A DNA stretch of 64,000 bases from assembly GCA_905215475.1 (NCBI GenBank), contig CAJMPW010000003.1, forward strand, positions 179,553 to 243,552. Direction: 5' to 3'. Shown piece by piece: positions 7,309 to 15,534 of the stretch. Both the position numbers and the translations under genes were made by a program. The DNA comes from CAG-103 sp905215475 (GTDB lineage: Bacteria > Bacillota > Clostridia > Oscillospirales > Oscillospiraceae). Positions within the stretch are counted from its first letter, which is position 1; each line of letters begins with the position of its first letter. Below the pieces are notes generated by a model. It did no database searches and was not told the origin of the DNA. It worked only from the letters and a program-made list of their open reading frames with translations.

Positions 7309-7941
7309 TCACGCCTCACAGTCGCTGCGGATGATCCCGGCAATGGCGGCGGCCAGCTTTTTGTGGCCGTCCGGGTCGAGATGCTCGCCATCGAGCGCGC
7401 TCATCTGCGTGAGCGTGCCGGCGTCAAGAAAGCGCAGGCCATACGCCTCGGCGATCATGCGGTACTGCTCTGCCACGCCCTGCGACACGGTGAGCGACTG
7501 CGCGTCATACTCCGGGTCGCGCTGCGGCGCGGACGCGCCGAGCGGCGGCGGGCACACGAGCAGGATCTTTGTCCACGCGGGCAGCATACCGATGACGAGC
7601 CGGATGAGCTTGTCCATGCCGATGCCGACCTCCTCGGCGGAGCGGGTCTTGTCCGCCTTGCAGTCGTTCGTGCCGAGCATGAGCACGATGTACTGTACCG
7701 GACCGTGGCTCTCGATGCTCAGCGGCAGCGTCTCGAGCGCGGAGCGCCCGTCGCGGTTGCTGTCCGGAAAGGCCGCTGTGCGGCCGATCAGCCCGTCCTC
7801 CGCGACGTAATACCCGTCACCCAGCAGCGCCTGAAGCGCGCCGGGATAGCGAATATCGCGCCCGTAGCGGTGCTTCCAGTCGGGCGTGAAGCCATATGTA
7901 TTGCTGTCGCCGAAGCAAAGGATCTCGATCACACCGCGCAC
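7309..7941 (-). CDS. SGNH/GDSL family hydrolase (acyl-esterase)
   Basis: The 210-residue protein shows the SGNH blocks in order. GDSN near residue 11 carries the nucleophilic serine, GTND near residue 95 carries the oxyanion asparagine, and D-G-E-H-L-D-P-D-G-H near the end carries the catalytic His. Similar proteins are arylesterases or carbohydrate esterases. There is no signal peptide, so it acts in the cytoplasm. It begins with GTG one base after the stop of the SufB/D gene; a second GTG nine bases on, behind GAGGTG, is an alternative start. It is the last gene of the operon. Confidence 0.85.
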   Translation of the reverse strand: MRGVIEILCFGDSNTYGFTPDWKHRYGRDIRYPGALQALLGDGYYVAEDGLIGRTAAFPDSNRDGRSALETLPLSIESHGPVQYIVLMLGTNDCKADKTRSAEEVGIGMDKLIRLVIGMLPAWTKILLVCPPPLGASAPQRDPEYDAQSLTVSQGVAEQYRMIAEAYGLRFLDAGTLTQMSALDGEHLDPDGHKKLAAAIAGIIRSDCEA

Positions 7942-7942
7942 C

Positions 7943-8860
7943 TCACTTCAGGAAGCCGCTGATGATCTGCTCCTCGGCTTCCTTCTCGGTCAGACCGAGG
8001 GTCATGAGCTTGTTGAGCTGCTCACCGGCGATCTTGCCGATGGCCGCCTCGTGGATGAGGCTGGCATCGACGGAGTTGGCCGTGATCTCCGGACGCGCGC
8101 CGACGACACCGTTGTCCATGATGATGGCGTCGCACTCCGAGTGACCGGCGCACTTGTTGTTGCCGCGGATGTTGGAGTTGAACATCTGGGTGGAGTGATC
8201 CTTGGCGACCGAGCGCGAGATGACGTTCGTGCTCGACTCATAGCCGTCAAGGTCGACGGAGAAGTTCGTCTCCGCGTGCTGATGACCGTGGGTCATGATC
8301 TTTTCCTTGATGACGAGCGTCGCACCGTCGGTCAGATGTGCCTTCGTGTCGCGGATGGTGGAGTCGATGCCCTTGATCTGGGTCGTCTCCATCTCCATGT
8401 AGGCGTTCTCGCCGAGGTCAACGATCGTCGTCGGGTTCATGACGTTCTCGCCGTTGCCGTCGCCCTCGCCGTAGTGCTTTTCAATGTAGCGCACGCGGGC
8501 ATTCTTGCCGACGAAGAAGCTGTGGATACCGTCGTGGCGGGACTCCTGCGTGCCGCAGTTGTGGATGCCGCAGCCGGCGACGATGGTCACATCGCAGTCC
8601 TCGCCGATGAAAAAGTCGTTGTAGACCATATCCTTGAGACCGGTCTGGGAAATAATGACCGGAATGTGCACGCTCTCGTTTTTCGTACCGGGAGCAATGT
8701 AGATGTCGATGCCGGGCTTGTCTTCCTTCGTGACGATGTTGATGTGCGCGGTCGTGTTGCGGCCGGCGAGCTTGCCGTCGGCGCGGATATTATAGGCACC
8801 CTCGGGGATGCCGTGGAGGTCTGCGACCTCCTCAAGCAGTTTTTTCTCAATCGCATCCAT
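7943..8860 (-). CDS. SufB/SufD family Fe-S cluster assembly protein
   Basis: The 305-residue protein is a short SufB/SufD-type scaffold, about 100-150 residues shorter than E. coli SufB. It has the beta-helix core with AGCGIHNCGTQESRHDG, AHLTDGATL, RGNNKCAGHSECDAIIMDN and the C-terminal HEAAIGKIAGEQL, where the conserved His/Glu of SufB-type proteins lie. It is coupled with SufC directly upstream. With no SufS, SufU or second scaffold in the neighbourhood, it looks like the two-gene minimal SUF system described in archaea and clostridia. Its product would build [Fe-S] clusters in the cytoplasm. Confidence 0.88.
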   Translation of the reverse strand: MDAIEKKLLEEVADLHGIPEGAYNIRADGKLAGRNTTAHINIVTKEDKPGIDIYIAPGTKNESVHIPVIISQTGLKDMVYNDFFIGEDCDVTIVAGCGIHNCGTQESRHDGIHSFFVGKNARVRYIEKHYGEGDGNGENVMNPTTIVDLGENAYMEMETTQIKGIDSTIRDTKAHLTDGATLVIKEKIMTHGHQHAETNFSVDLDGYESSTNVISRSVAKDHSTQMFNSNIRGNNKCAGHSECDAIIMDNGVVGARPEITANSVDASLIHEAAIGKIAGEQLNKLMTLGLTEKEAEEQIISGFLK

Positions 8861-8874
8861 AGCGTTTCCCTCCC

Positions 8875-9597
8875 TCAGACCTTGTCAGCCAGACGGCTGC
8901 ACACACTCGACGCCTCCATAAGCACGGGCATGATCTCGTCCTTGGTGCCGATGGTGCGGATCTCACCGTCGACGAGCACGACGATCTTGTCCGCCGTCTC
9001 GAGGATGCGCTCCTGGTGCGAGATGATGAGGATGCTGCCGTGGATCGTCTCATGCATCTTCTCGAACACGCTGATGAGATTCTGGAAACTCCAGAGGTCG
9101 ATGCCGGCCTCGGGCTCGTCGAAGATGGACATCTTCGTGCCGCGGGCGAGCATGGTCGCGATCTCGATGCGCTTGAGCTCGCCGCCGGAGAGGCTGTCGT
9201 TTACTTCGCGGTTGACATAATCTCTTGCGCACAGGCCGACCTCGGACAGGTAGGTGCAGGCCTCGTTGGTCGAGAGCTTCTTGCCGGAGGCGATGCTGAT
9301 GAGGTCAAAAACGGTGATGCCCTTAAAGCGCACCGGCTGCTGGAAGGCAAAGCTGATGCCGCGGCGGGCGCGTTCGGTGATGGACATATGGGTGATGTCC
9401 TCACCGTCGAGCAGGATCTGGCCGGAGGTCGGCTGCTCGATGCCGGCGATGAGCTTGGCCATGGTGGACTTGCCGCTGCCGTTCGGGCCGGTGATGACGA
9501 CCATGCGTTCATCGACCGTGAGGCTCACGTCCTTGAGGATCTGGCGGACTCCCTCGTCCGTCTCAGCCTCAAAGCAAAGGTGTTTGAGTTCAAGCAT
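8875..9597 (-). CDS. sufC: SufC, Fe-S cluster assembly ATPase
   Basis: This 240-residue ABC-type ATPase has Walker A GPNGSGKST, signature LSGGE, Walker B MSIFDEPEAGID and the switch His in ISHQ. The SufC hallmark DEPEAGIDLW replaces the usual D-loop of transport ATPases. It partners the SufB/D protein encoded 14 bases downstream. The start at 9597 is chosen because the frame upstream adds an unrelated stretch and GAGGG lies 9 bases before this ATG. The gene follows plsY by 38 bases, so it is probably co-transcribed. Confidence 0.92.
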   Translation of the reverse strand: MLELKHLCFEAETDEGVRQILKDVSLTVDERMVVITGPNGSGKSTMAKLIAGIEQPTSGQILLDGEDITHMSITERARRGISFAFQQPVRFKGITVFDLISIASGKKLSTNEACTYLSEVGLCARDYVNREVNDSLSGGELKRIEIATMLARGTKMSIFDEPEAGIDLWSFQNLISVFEKMHETIHGSILIISHQERILETADKIVVLVDGEIRTIGTKDEIMPVLMEASSVCSRLADKV

Positions 9598-9635
9598 TGG
9601 TTGGTTCCCTCTTCTCTTTGTTTCAAATCTTTGGA

Positions 9636-10277
9636 TCAAAAATCTTCGTCGTCAAATTTATCGGACAGATCTTTCTGAAAAGACAGCTTTGATTCCTTGT
9701 GCTGAATGAGCCGGCGGATGTTGCTGCGGTGCTTGACGATGAGCAGGATCACGCAAAACAGGCTCAGCAGCGCAGGCAGCTTGCCGCAGGCGGCGAGCAC
9801 GCCGATGGGCGCGATGAGCGAGCCGCAGATGCTGCCGAGCGACACATAGCGCGTGGCCCAGACGATGCCCACGAAGATCAGCAGCGCGACGAGCCCGGTC
9901 GGAAAGTTCACGATCAGCAGCATAGTCTCGGCACAGAGCACGCCCTTGCCGCCACGAAACCCGTAAAACACCGGATAGATGTGGCCGAGCATGACACAAA
10001 AGCCCGCGAACACCTGCCCCGTGGCCGCCGCGCCCTGCGTGCCCATGATGAGGCCGCCAGCCACGACCGCGATGACGGTCTTGAGCATATCGGTGCCGAT
10101 GACGATGGCGAGGCCGGGCGCGCCGAACGTGCGGTAGAAATTCGTCAGACCGGCGTTGCCGCTGCCGTAATCGCGCACGTCACGGTGAAAGACGTATTTC
10201 GAGGCAATGATCGCCCCGTTGAGGCCGCCGAGCAGGTAGGACATGACGGCAATGGCCGCCAGCAGCGCGGGGATCAT
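9636..10277 (-). CDS. plsY: Glycerol-3-phosphate acyltransferase PlsY
   Basis: This 213-residue membrane protein makes lysophosphatidate from acyl-phosphate and glycerol-3-phosphate, the first step of phospholipid synthesis. The three PlsY motifs are present: GSGNAGLTN near residue 38, GHIYPVFYGFRGGKG near residue 98, and a later HRSNIRRL. At least five hydrophobic segments span it. The C-terminus is a longer than usual charged tail ending FDDEDF. Its start overlaps the stop of der as ATGA, the common der-plsY pairing of Firmicutes. Confidence 0.95.
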   Translation of the reverse strand: MIPALLAAIAVMSYLLGGLNGAIIASKYVFHRDVRDYGSGNAGLTNFYRTFGAPGLAIVIGTDMLKTVIAVVAGGLIMGTQGAAATGQVFAGFCVMLGHIYPVFYGFRGGKGVLCAETMLLIVNFPTGLVALLIFVGIVWATRYVSLGSICGSLIAPIGVLAACGKLPALLSLFCVILLIVKHRSNIRRLIQHKESKLSFQKDLSDKFDDEDF

Positions 10278-11599
10278 TCCTGTTCTCCCTTCTGCCGGAT
10301 GACCATGCGGATTGGCGTACCCTCCAGTCCGAAAACGGCGCGGATCTGGTTTTCCAGATAGCGCTGATAGGAAAAATGGAACAGCTCCCGGCTGTTGCAG
10401 AACACGACGAAGCAGGGCGGCTTGACGCCTGTCTGCGTCATGTAATAGATCTTCAGGCGGCGGCCCTTATCCGTCGGCGGCTGGACGCGCGCCTGCGCGT
10501 CGGCGAGGACGTTGTTGAGCATACCGGTGGTGATGCGCATGGCGCTCTGATCGTTGACGAAGTTGATGAGCTCGAACAGGCGCTCGGTGCGCTGACCGGT
10601 GAGCGCCGAGATGAACAGCACCGGCGCGTAGGACATGAAGCTCAGATCACGCAGGACGTCCTTGCGCATCTTCTCCATGGTGCCGGTCTCCTTGTCGACC
10701 AGATCCCACTTGTTGACGACGATGATGGACGCCTTGCCCGCCTCGTGCGCAAGACTGGCGATCTTCGTGTCCTGCTCGGTGACGCCGTCGCGCGCGTCGA
10801 TCATGATCAGGCACACATCCGCGCGCTCGATGGCGAGCTTTGCACGCATGACGGAGAACTTCTCGATGCGGTCGTCCACGCGGGACTTGCGGCGGATGCC
10901 GGCGGTATCGACAAAGATATACTCGCCGTATTTGTTCTCAAAGCGGCTGTCGACGCTGTCTCGCGTCGTACCGGCGACGTTGCTGACGATGACGCGCTTT
11001 TCGCCGAGGATGAGGTTCACGAGCGAGGACTTGCCGACGTTCGGCTTGCCGATGACGGCGACGCGGGTGTAGTCCGCATCCGCATCAGCGGCGTCCTCGG
11101 GCGGAAAATGCTCCAGACAGGCATCGAGCAGGTCGCCCGTGCCGTGACCGTGCACGGCGGAGACGGCGATCGGGTCACCGAGACCGAGGGAGTAAAACTC
11201 ATAAATGCCGGGGTCGACCGCGCCGGTGGAGTCCATCTTGTTGACGGCCAGCACAACGGGCTTTTTCGAGCGCAGAAGCATATTGGCCACCTCCTGATCG
11301 GCGGCGGTCACGCCGGTGCCGATCTCGGTGACGAGCACGACGACGTCGGCCGCGTCGATGGCAAGCTGCGCCTGCTCGCGCATGAACAGCAGGATCTCAT
11401 TGTCGGTGCTCGGCTCGATGCCGCCGGTGTCGACGATGTCAAACGTGCGGCCGCACCACTCGCACTCGGCATAGAGCCGGTCGCGCGTGACGCCGGGCGT
11501 GTCCTCAACGATGGACAGGCGGCGTCCGCAGAGCTTATTGAAGAGCATGGACTTGCCGACATTCGGCCGGCCCACGATCGCAACCAGTGGTTTGGACAT
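10274..11599 (-). CDS. der: Ribosome biogenesis GTPase Der (EngA)
   Basis: The 441-residue protein has two tandem GTPase domains, the mark of Der. The first has GRPNVGKS, DTPGVTRD and NKMD; the second has GKPNVGKS, AGTTRDS, DTAGIR and NKWD. A KH-like domain follows (from about residue 360). Der helps assemble the 50S subunit. The start at 11599 is chosen because GGAGG lies 7 bases upstream; a GTG two codons earlier overlaps the preceding gene. Both neighbours overlap or abut it. Confidence 0.96.
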   Translation of the reverse strand: MSKPLVAIVGRPNVGKSMLFNKLCGRRLSIVEDTPGVTRDRLYAECEWCGRTFDIVDTGGIEPSTDNEILLFMREQAQLAIDAADVVVLVTEIGTGVTAADQEVANMLLRSKKPVVLAVNKMDSTGAVDPGIYEFYSLGLGDPIAVSAVHGHGTGDLLDACLEHFPPEDAADADADYTRVAVIGKPNVGKSSLVNLILGEKRVIVSNVAGTTRDSVDSRFENKYGEYIFVDTAGIRRKSRVDDRIEKFSVMRAKLAIERADVCLIMIDARDGVTEQDTKIASLAHEAGKASIIVVNKWDLVDKETGTMEKMRKDVLRDLSFMSYAPVLFISALTGQRTERLFELINFVNDQSAMRITTGMLNNVLADAQARVQPPTDKGRRLKIYYMTQTGVKPPCFVVFCNSRELFHFSYQRYLENQIRAVFGLEGTPIRMVIRQKGEQE

Positions 11600-11601
11600 G
11601 A

Positions 11602-12987
11602 TCACCCCTCCTTATGGGGATTGTATTTGTAGTACTCCGCACCATCGGTGCTGCCGCTGCCGCGGTCGGGCAGGTGCACCTCCGGCAGGATGCCGAACAT
11701 GGCGTCACAGAGGGCGAAGCCGTCGGCGTCCACGGGGTAGATGGGCACGCCGAGCGCGGCGCTGGCCTGCTCGAGCGTGATGTCATCGAGAAAATCCAGC
11801 TCGTCATGGCGCACCATGTTGCTCGAGATCAGCAGCCGCTCACCGAGATCCTTTCCGCGCAGCTGCGCGATGAGGTCCTGCCCGGTGATGAGGCCGGAGA
11901 CATTGATGCTGCGGCCGAAAAAATCATTTTCGATCGCATAGACGTGTCCTTGTATTGTAGCATACTTTTCGCGCGCCGTACACAAAAGTTTTTCCAGAAA
12001 CGGCGCTGCCGAAACGCCCGCCGCCACGGAAAACGGCACGCCGTCCGGCGGGTCGGACAGACGCAGCGCGGCCTGAAACTCCGTCTGCTGCAGGCGCAGC
12101 ATACCGACGCCGTTTTCCAGCTGCGTGAATTCCTCGTAGAATTCCTCCGGCGGCAGCGCGCGCCCCGCCTTGAGATACAGCTCATCGGCGCAGAAGAAGA
12201 TGCGTGTGCCGAATTTTTCAACGCACTCGTCGCCGAAAGCGTTGACCAGATCAAGCGTCTCGGCCGCGTGCTCGGGCGTGAACGGCGTGAGCGGATAGAG
12301 CCCCTCACGAAACTTCGTCAGTCCGACCGGCACGATCGACACGCTGTGCACCTGCGGATAGAGCGATGCGAGGTCACGCATCGTGCGCTGCAGCTGCGCG
12401 CCGTCGTTCAGACCGGGGCAGCAGACGATCTGGCAGTTCATGACGACGCCGCCGTCGGAAAAGCGGCGCATGATCTCGAGCGTCTTGCCCGCGCGCGGAT
12501 TGCCGAGCAGAAACGAGCGCAGCTCCGGATCCGTGGCGTGCACGGAGACGTTGATGGGGCTGATGTGCAGGTCGATGATGCGCTGCACCTCGCGCTCGGA
12601 GAGGTTCGTGAGCGTCATGTAGTTGCCCATGAGAAAGCTCAGACGCGCGTCGTCGTCCTTAAAATACAGCGTCGGGCGCATCCCGGGCGGCATCTGGTCG
12701 ATGAAGCAGAACACGCAGTGGTTGGCGCACGAGTGGGCGTTGTCCATGAGATAGGTCTCAAAATCCAGCCCAAGCTCGCCGCCGAGCGGCTTTACGATGT
12801 GCACGGTGTGCTCCGACCCGTCCGGACGGCGCAGGCACACCGCAAGCTGCGGGTCATAGGCGTAGTATTTATAGTCCAGCACGTCGGTGATCGGGTTGCC
12901 GTTGATGGACACCAGCCGGTCGCCGGGGTGGGCTGCGTGGCGCAGCGGGCTGTCGGGGTCGATGTGGCTGATCGTGCAGCGATGCAT
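11602..12987 (-). CDS. Radical SAM/DUF512 protein with N-terminal PDZ-like domain
   Basis: The 461-residue protein starts with a PDZ-like segment (residues 1-75, with HPGDRLVSINGNPI). A radical SAM core follows, with the cluster motif CANHCVFC near residue 88, then the DUF512 C-terminal region. This family is almost always encoded directly before der in Firmicutes, as here, where the genes abut. Its reaction is unknown; the link with der suggests a role around ribosome or tRNA maturation. GGAGG lies 8 bases before the ATG. Confidence 0.92.
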   Translation of the reverse strand: MHRCTISHIDPDSPLRHAAHPGDRLVSINGNPITDVLDYKYYAYDPQLAVCLRRPDGSEHTVHIVKPLGGELGLDFETYLMDNAHSCANHCVFCFIDQMPPGMRPTLYFKDDDARLSFLMGNYMTLTNLSEREVQRIIDLHISPINVSVHATDPELRSFLLGNPRAGKTLEIMRRFSDGGVVMNCQIVCCPGLNDGAQLQRTMRDLASLYPQVHSVSIVPVGLTKFREGLYPLTPFTPEHAAETLDLVNAFGDECVEKFGTRIFFCADELYLKAGRALPPEEFYEEFTQLENGVGMLRLQQTEFQAALRLSDPPDGVPFSVAAGVSAAPFLEKLLCTAREKYATIQGHVYAIENDFFGRSINVSGLITGQDLIAQLRGKDLGERLLISSNMVRHDELDFLDDITLEQASAALGVPIYPVDADGFALCDAMFGILPEVHLPDRGSGSTDGAEYYKYNPHKEG

Positions 12988-13015
12988 ATGCCGCGCCTCC
13001 TTTGTGCGTCATTCC

Positions 13016-13051
13016 TTTGCTATACGCCGGAACGCTCCGGCATATAGCAAA
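13016..13051. repeat. Long inverted repeat in the leader of the DUF512 gene
   Basis: TTTGCTATA-c-GCCGGA (13016-13031) pairs with TCCGGC-a-TATAGCAAA (13036-13051) around a 4-base loop. It is a 16-bp stem with one mismatch and no T run, so it is not an obvious terminator. It may be an operator or an mRNA 5' structure. Confidence 0.6.
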
Positions 13052-13077
13052 AGAAGAGGGGCAAACGCTCCTCTTCT
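13049..13077 (-). terminator. rpmF terminator
   Basis: An 11-bp stem with one G-T pair (13052-13062 with 13067-13077) is followed on the minus strand by TTTT, 10 bases past the rpmF stop. Confidence 0.75.
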
Positions 13078-13086
13078 CAGCTTCTT

Positions 13087-13269
13087 TTAGTCGTCAACCT
13101 TGATGACGTCGCGTCCGTTGTACTTGCCGCAGGTCTTGCAGGCGTGATGGGGCATGACGAATGCGCCGCAGTTCGGGCACTTCACGATCGCCGGAGCAGT
13201 GAGCTTCCAGTGGGACGAACGACGCTTATCACGTCTCTGTCGAGACACTTTTCCTTTCGGGACTGCCAT
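13087..13269 (-). CDS. rpmF: 50S ribosomal protein L32
   Basis: The 60-residue protein starts MAVPKGKVSRQRRDKRRSSHWK, almost the family consensus, and has CPNCG and CKTCG, the four cysteines of the zinc-binding L32. It follows yceD by 15 bases, an arrangement found across bacteria. Because it carries Zn, its neighbours often include Zn-free paralogues, but none is seen in the window. Confidence 0.97.
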   Translation of the reverse strand: MAVPKGKVSRQRRDKRRSSHWKLTAPAIVKCPNCGAFVMPHHACKTCGKYNGRDVIKVDD

Positions 13270-13284
13270 GATGACACCTCCTCG

Positions 13285-13815
13285 TCAGTCGCTGTTATGA
13301 GCAGCTTCCTCTTCTTCGTCAGTTTTATTATCCAAAAGCTGCTCTAATACAGCCATTCTTGGATCGCGGGGTTTTTGACACCGGCACGGCCCGAGGTTCA
13401 GATTCGCGCCGCAGCGGTCGCACAGTCCGGCACAGTCGGGCTTGCACAGGCACTTGGTATCCATGCTGAGGATGAAGCAGGTGGAGAGCACCTCGTCCAC
13501 ATCGAGCCAGTCTCCGTCGAGCGTAAACACCTCGGGATCGTCGTCCTGCGCATCCGCCGTGATGTCGGCGTGCAGGTCGAGGTCAACCGTGCGCGGAAAC
13601 TCCGCGCCGCAGCGATCGCACACGCACAGCATCTGCGCCTGCAGCTTACCCTGCAGCGTGAGGATGCCGGCCGTATTGACCACCTTGCCCTCGGCCGTGA
13701 TCGGCGCGGTGTATGCCCGGACAGAGGGAAAGTCCAGCAGGGCCGTATCCAGCTCCTGCGAAAACGGAACGCTCCCGCCGGGAATTTCTATGATTTCTCT
13801 CAAATTCAGTCTCAT
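13285..13815 (-). CDS. yceD: DUF177/YceD family protein (23S rRNA accumulation)
   Basis: This 176-residue protein belongs to the YceD/DUF177 family, whose members are needed for normal 23S rRNA levels and are encoded next to rpmF. Two cysteine clusters are visible: CVCDRCGAEFPR at about residues 65-75, and CKPDCAGLCDRCG with CRCQ near residues 125-145. The latter is the typical C-terminal CxxDCxGLC motif. The acidic C-terminus (DEEEEAA) is variable in the family. Confidence 0.93.
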   Translation of the reverse strand: MRLNLREIIEIPGGSVPFSQELDTALLDFPSVRAYTAPITAEGKVVNTAGILTLQGKLQAQMLCVCDRCGAEFPRTVDLDLHADITADAQDDDPEVFTLDGDWLDVDEVLSTCFILSMDTKCLCKPDCAGLCDRCGANLNLGPCRCQKPRDPRMAVLEQLLDNKTDEEEEAAHNSD

Positions 13816-13841
13816 AGCGCACCTCGCACAATCGCTTTAGT

Positions 13842-13871
13842 ATTATAGATGATATCTACCCCGCTTGTCAA
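13842..13871 (-). promoter_or_regulatory. yceD-rpmF promoter
   Basis: On the minus strand TTGACA (13866-13871) and TATAAT (13842-13847) are 18 bases apart. This is a consensus sigma-A promoter. Its -35 box is part of an 8-bp inverted repeat shared with the divergent promoter. Confidence 0.8.
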
Positions 13872-13883
13872 CAGGAATTTGTG

Positions 13884-13912
13884 TTGACAATGCGCTGAAA
13901 ATCCGCGATAAT
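13884..13912 (+). promoter_or_regulatory. Promoter of the pseudouridine synthase gene
   Basis: TTGACA (13884-13889) and GATAAT (13907-13912) are 17 bases apart. TTGTCAAC (13865-13872) and GTTGACAA (13883-13890) form an inverted repeat that holds the -35 boxes of both divergent promoters. Confidence 0.78.
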
Positions 13913-13936
13913 CGTTGCGTGGAGATGGTACATGCT

Positions 13937-14932
13937 ATGAAAGAGATACAAATTCGCAAAAATGACGCCGGTCAGCGGCTCGACCGCTTCGTCGGAAAGG
14001 CCGTTCCCCTGCTGCCGGAATCGCTGCTGCAAAAATATATCCGCCTCAAGCGCATCAAGCGCAACGGCAAGGGCGCAAAGCGCGACGTGCGCCTCGTCGA
14101 GGGGGACGTGCTGCAATTATACATCAACGACGAGTTTTTTGAAAGACCTACGGAGCAAAATGCCTGGCTGAAGATCGCAACGCCGCGGCTGGACATCGTC
14201 TATGAGGACGAAAACATCCTGCTGGCGGACAAAAAGCCCGGCGTGCTGTGCCACAGCGCGGGCGAATGGAGCTGGGACACGCTCATCTCGAACATTCAGG
14301 CCTACCTGCGTCAGAGCGGTGAATGGGACCCGAAGGCCGAAAACGCCTTCACCCCCGCGCTCTGCAACCGCATCGACCGCAACACCGGCGGCATCGTCAT
14401 CGCGGCAAAAAACGCCGAGGCGCTGCGCATCCTGAACGACAAGATCCGCGACCGCGAGATCGACAAGGTCTACCTCTGCGTCGTCTGCGGCCGGCCGAAG
14501 CCCGCCGAGGGACGGCTGGAGGGGTATCTGTTCAAGGACGCAGTGAAAAACCAGGTCTACGTGACAAAAAAGCCGCAGCCGGGCGCAAAATCCGCCGCGA
14601 CGGAATACCGCACGCTGCAAAGCCGCAAGGGGCTCTCGCTCGTCGAATGCCGGCTGCTGACCGGGCGCACGCACCAGATCCGCGCACAGATGGCCGCCGC
14701 CGGCTGCCCCCTGCTCGGCGACGGGAAGTACGGCCGCGAGCGCATCAACCGCACCTACGGCGAGACGGGGCAGATGCTCTACTCCTACAAGCTCACCTTC
14801 ACCCTGCCGACGGACGCGGGCATACTCGAATACCTGCGCGGAAAAACATTTCAGGTGCAGCAGGTAGCCTTCGCGGAAAAGTATTTCCCGGGCTTTAAGC
14901 TGCCGGGCGCGGAGGAAACAGCCGAAGCCTGA
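13937..14932 (+). CDS. RluA family pseudouridine synthase
   Basis: The 331-residue protein has an N-terminal S4 RNA-binding segment (about residues 10-75, with QRLDRFVGK). The RluA catalytic domain follows. The catalytic Asp is in NRIDRNTGG (about residue 145), and the later LLTGRTHQIRAQMA is the conserved RluA motif II. It converts uridines in rRNA or tRNA to pseudouridine; the target is unknown. An upstream ATG at 13925 overlaps the GGAG site, so 13937 is preferred. It is a monocistronic unit between its own promoter and terminator. Confidence 0.93.
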   Translation: MKEIQIRKNDAGQRLDRFVGKAVPLLPESLLQKYIRLKRIKRNGKGAKRDVRLVEGDVLQLYINDEFFERPTEQNAWLKIATPRLDIVYEDENILLADKKPGVLCHSAGEWSWDTLISNIQAYLRQSGEWDPKAENAFTPALCNRIDRNTGGIVIAAKNAEALRILNDKIRDREIDKVYLCVVCGRPKPAEGRLEGYLFKDAVKNQVYVTKKPQPGAKSAATEYRTLQSRKGLSLVECRLLTGRTHQIRAQMAAAGCPLLGDGKYGRERINRTYGETGQMLYSYKLTFTLPTDAGILEYLRGKTFQVQQVAFAEKYFPGFKLPGAEETAEA

Positions 14933-14935
14933 CAC

Positions 14936-14964
14936 AAAAAGCCCCGGGAGTCCGGGGCTTTTTT
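14936..14964. terminator. Bidirectional intrinsic terminator
   Basis: A 12-bp stem (14936-14947 with 14952-14963) begins with AAAAA and ends with TTTTTT. It serves the convergent pseudouridine synthase and gtrA genes. Confidence 0.92.
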
Positions 14965-14968
14965 GCCG

Positions 14969-15379
14969 TCAGTGCGCGTATTTGTTCGTGTCCAGAGAGT
15001 GGCGGTAGACCACGAAGCGCTGGAAGAGAAACTCCGTCACAAAATTCAGCACCATGTTCAGAAACGTGACCAGATAGCCGTTCCAGCCCTGCACGTCCGC
15101 GAGCCGGTGCTCGAGCAGCGTGGACAGCGGCGTGAACGCGCAGTAGTACAAAAACACGAGCGCCATCGCCCGCGTCACCTTCTCCGACGAGCGGAAGGTA
15201 TAGCGCCGGTTGCAGGTGAAGTTCCACAGCACCGACAGCACGAGCGCCGTCAGATACGCCGCCCAGTACGCCCAGTGAAGCACCTCGTTGAAGAGCGCAA
15301 AGCTGCCGAGCTCGATCAGCCCGGCCGAGCACGAGAAGAGCAGAAACTTCCACGTGCGCCGCAGCTCCGTATGGTCCAT
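14969..15379 (-). CDS. GtrA family membrane protein
   Basis: The 136-residue protein has four hydrophobic segments and the GtrA features FLLFSCSAGLIELG, NFTCNRRYTFRS and the C-terminal FLFQRFVVYRH. GtrA proteins are thought to move undecaprenyl-phosphate-linked sugars across the membrane, usually with a glycosyltransferase, but none is adjacent. The start at 15379 is chosen because AGGAGG lies 8 bases upstream. A second GtrA gene occurs at 53876-54316. Confidence 0.85.
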   Translation of the reverse strand: MDHTELRRTWKFLLFSCSAGLIELGSFALFNEVLHWAYWAAYLTALVLSVLWNFTCNRRYTFRSSEKVTRAMALVFLYYCAFTPLSTLLEHRLADVQGWNGYLVTFLNMVLNFVTEFLFQRFVVYRHSLDTNKYAH

Positions 15380-15498
15380 GCGGATCGCCTCCTGTTGCAA
15401 TTAGTTAAATTATTTGAAGCAATTATAGCGCGGCGGCCGTTTTCTGTCAAGCTCGGCGCGCAAAACGGCAGCATCCCCTTTTCTTCCGGCGCGGGATG

Positions 15499-15507
15499 TG
15501 ATAAGAT
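15499..15507 (+). promoter_or_regulatory. Extended -10 promoter for greA
   Basis: TGA-TAAGAT (15499-15507) lies 28 bases before the start. The -35 region (TTTTCT) is weak. The rest of the 15380-15534 gap shows nothing I can name. Confidence 0.45.
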
Positions 15508-15534
15508 GGGCGTCTGAGAAATCGAGGTGTTATC

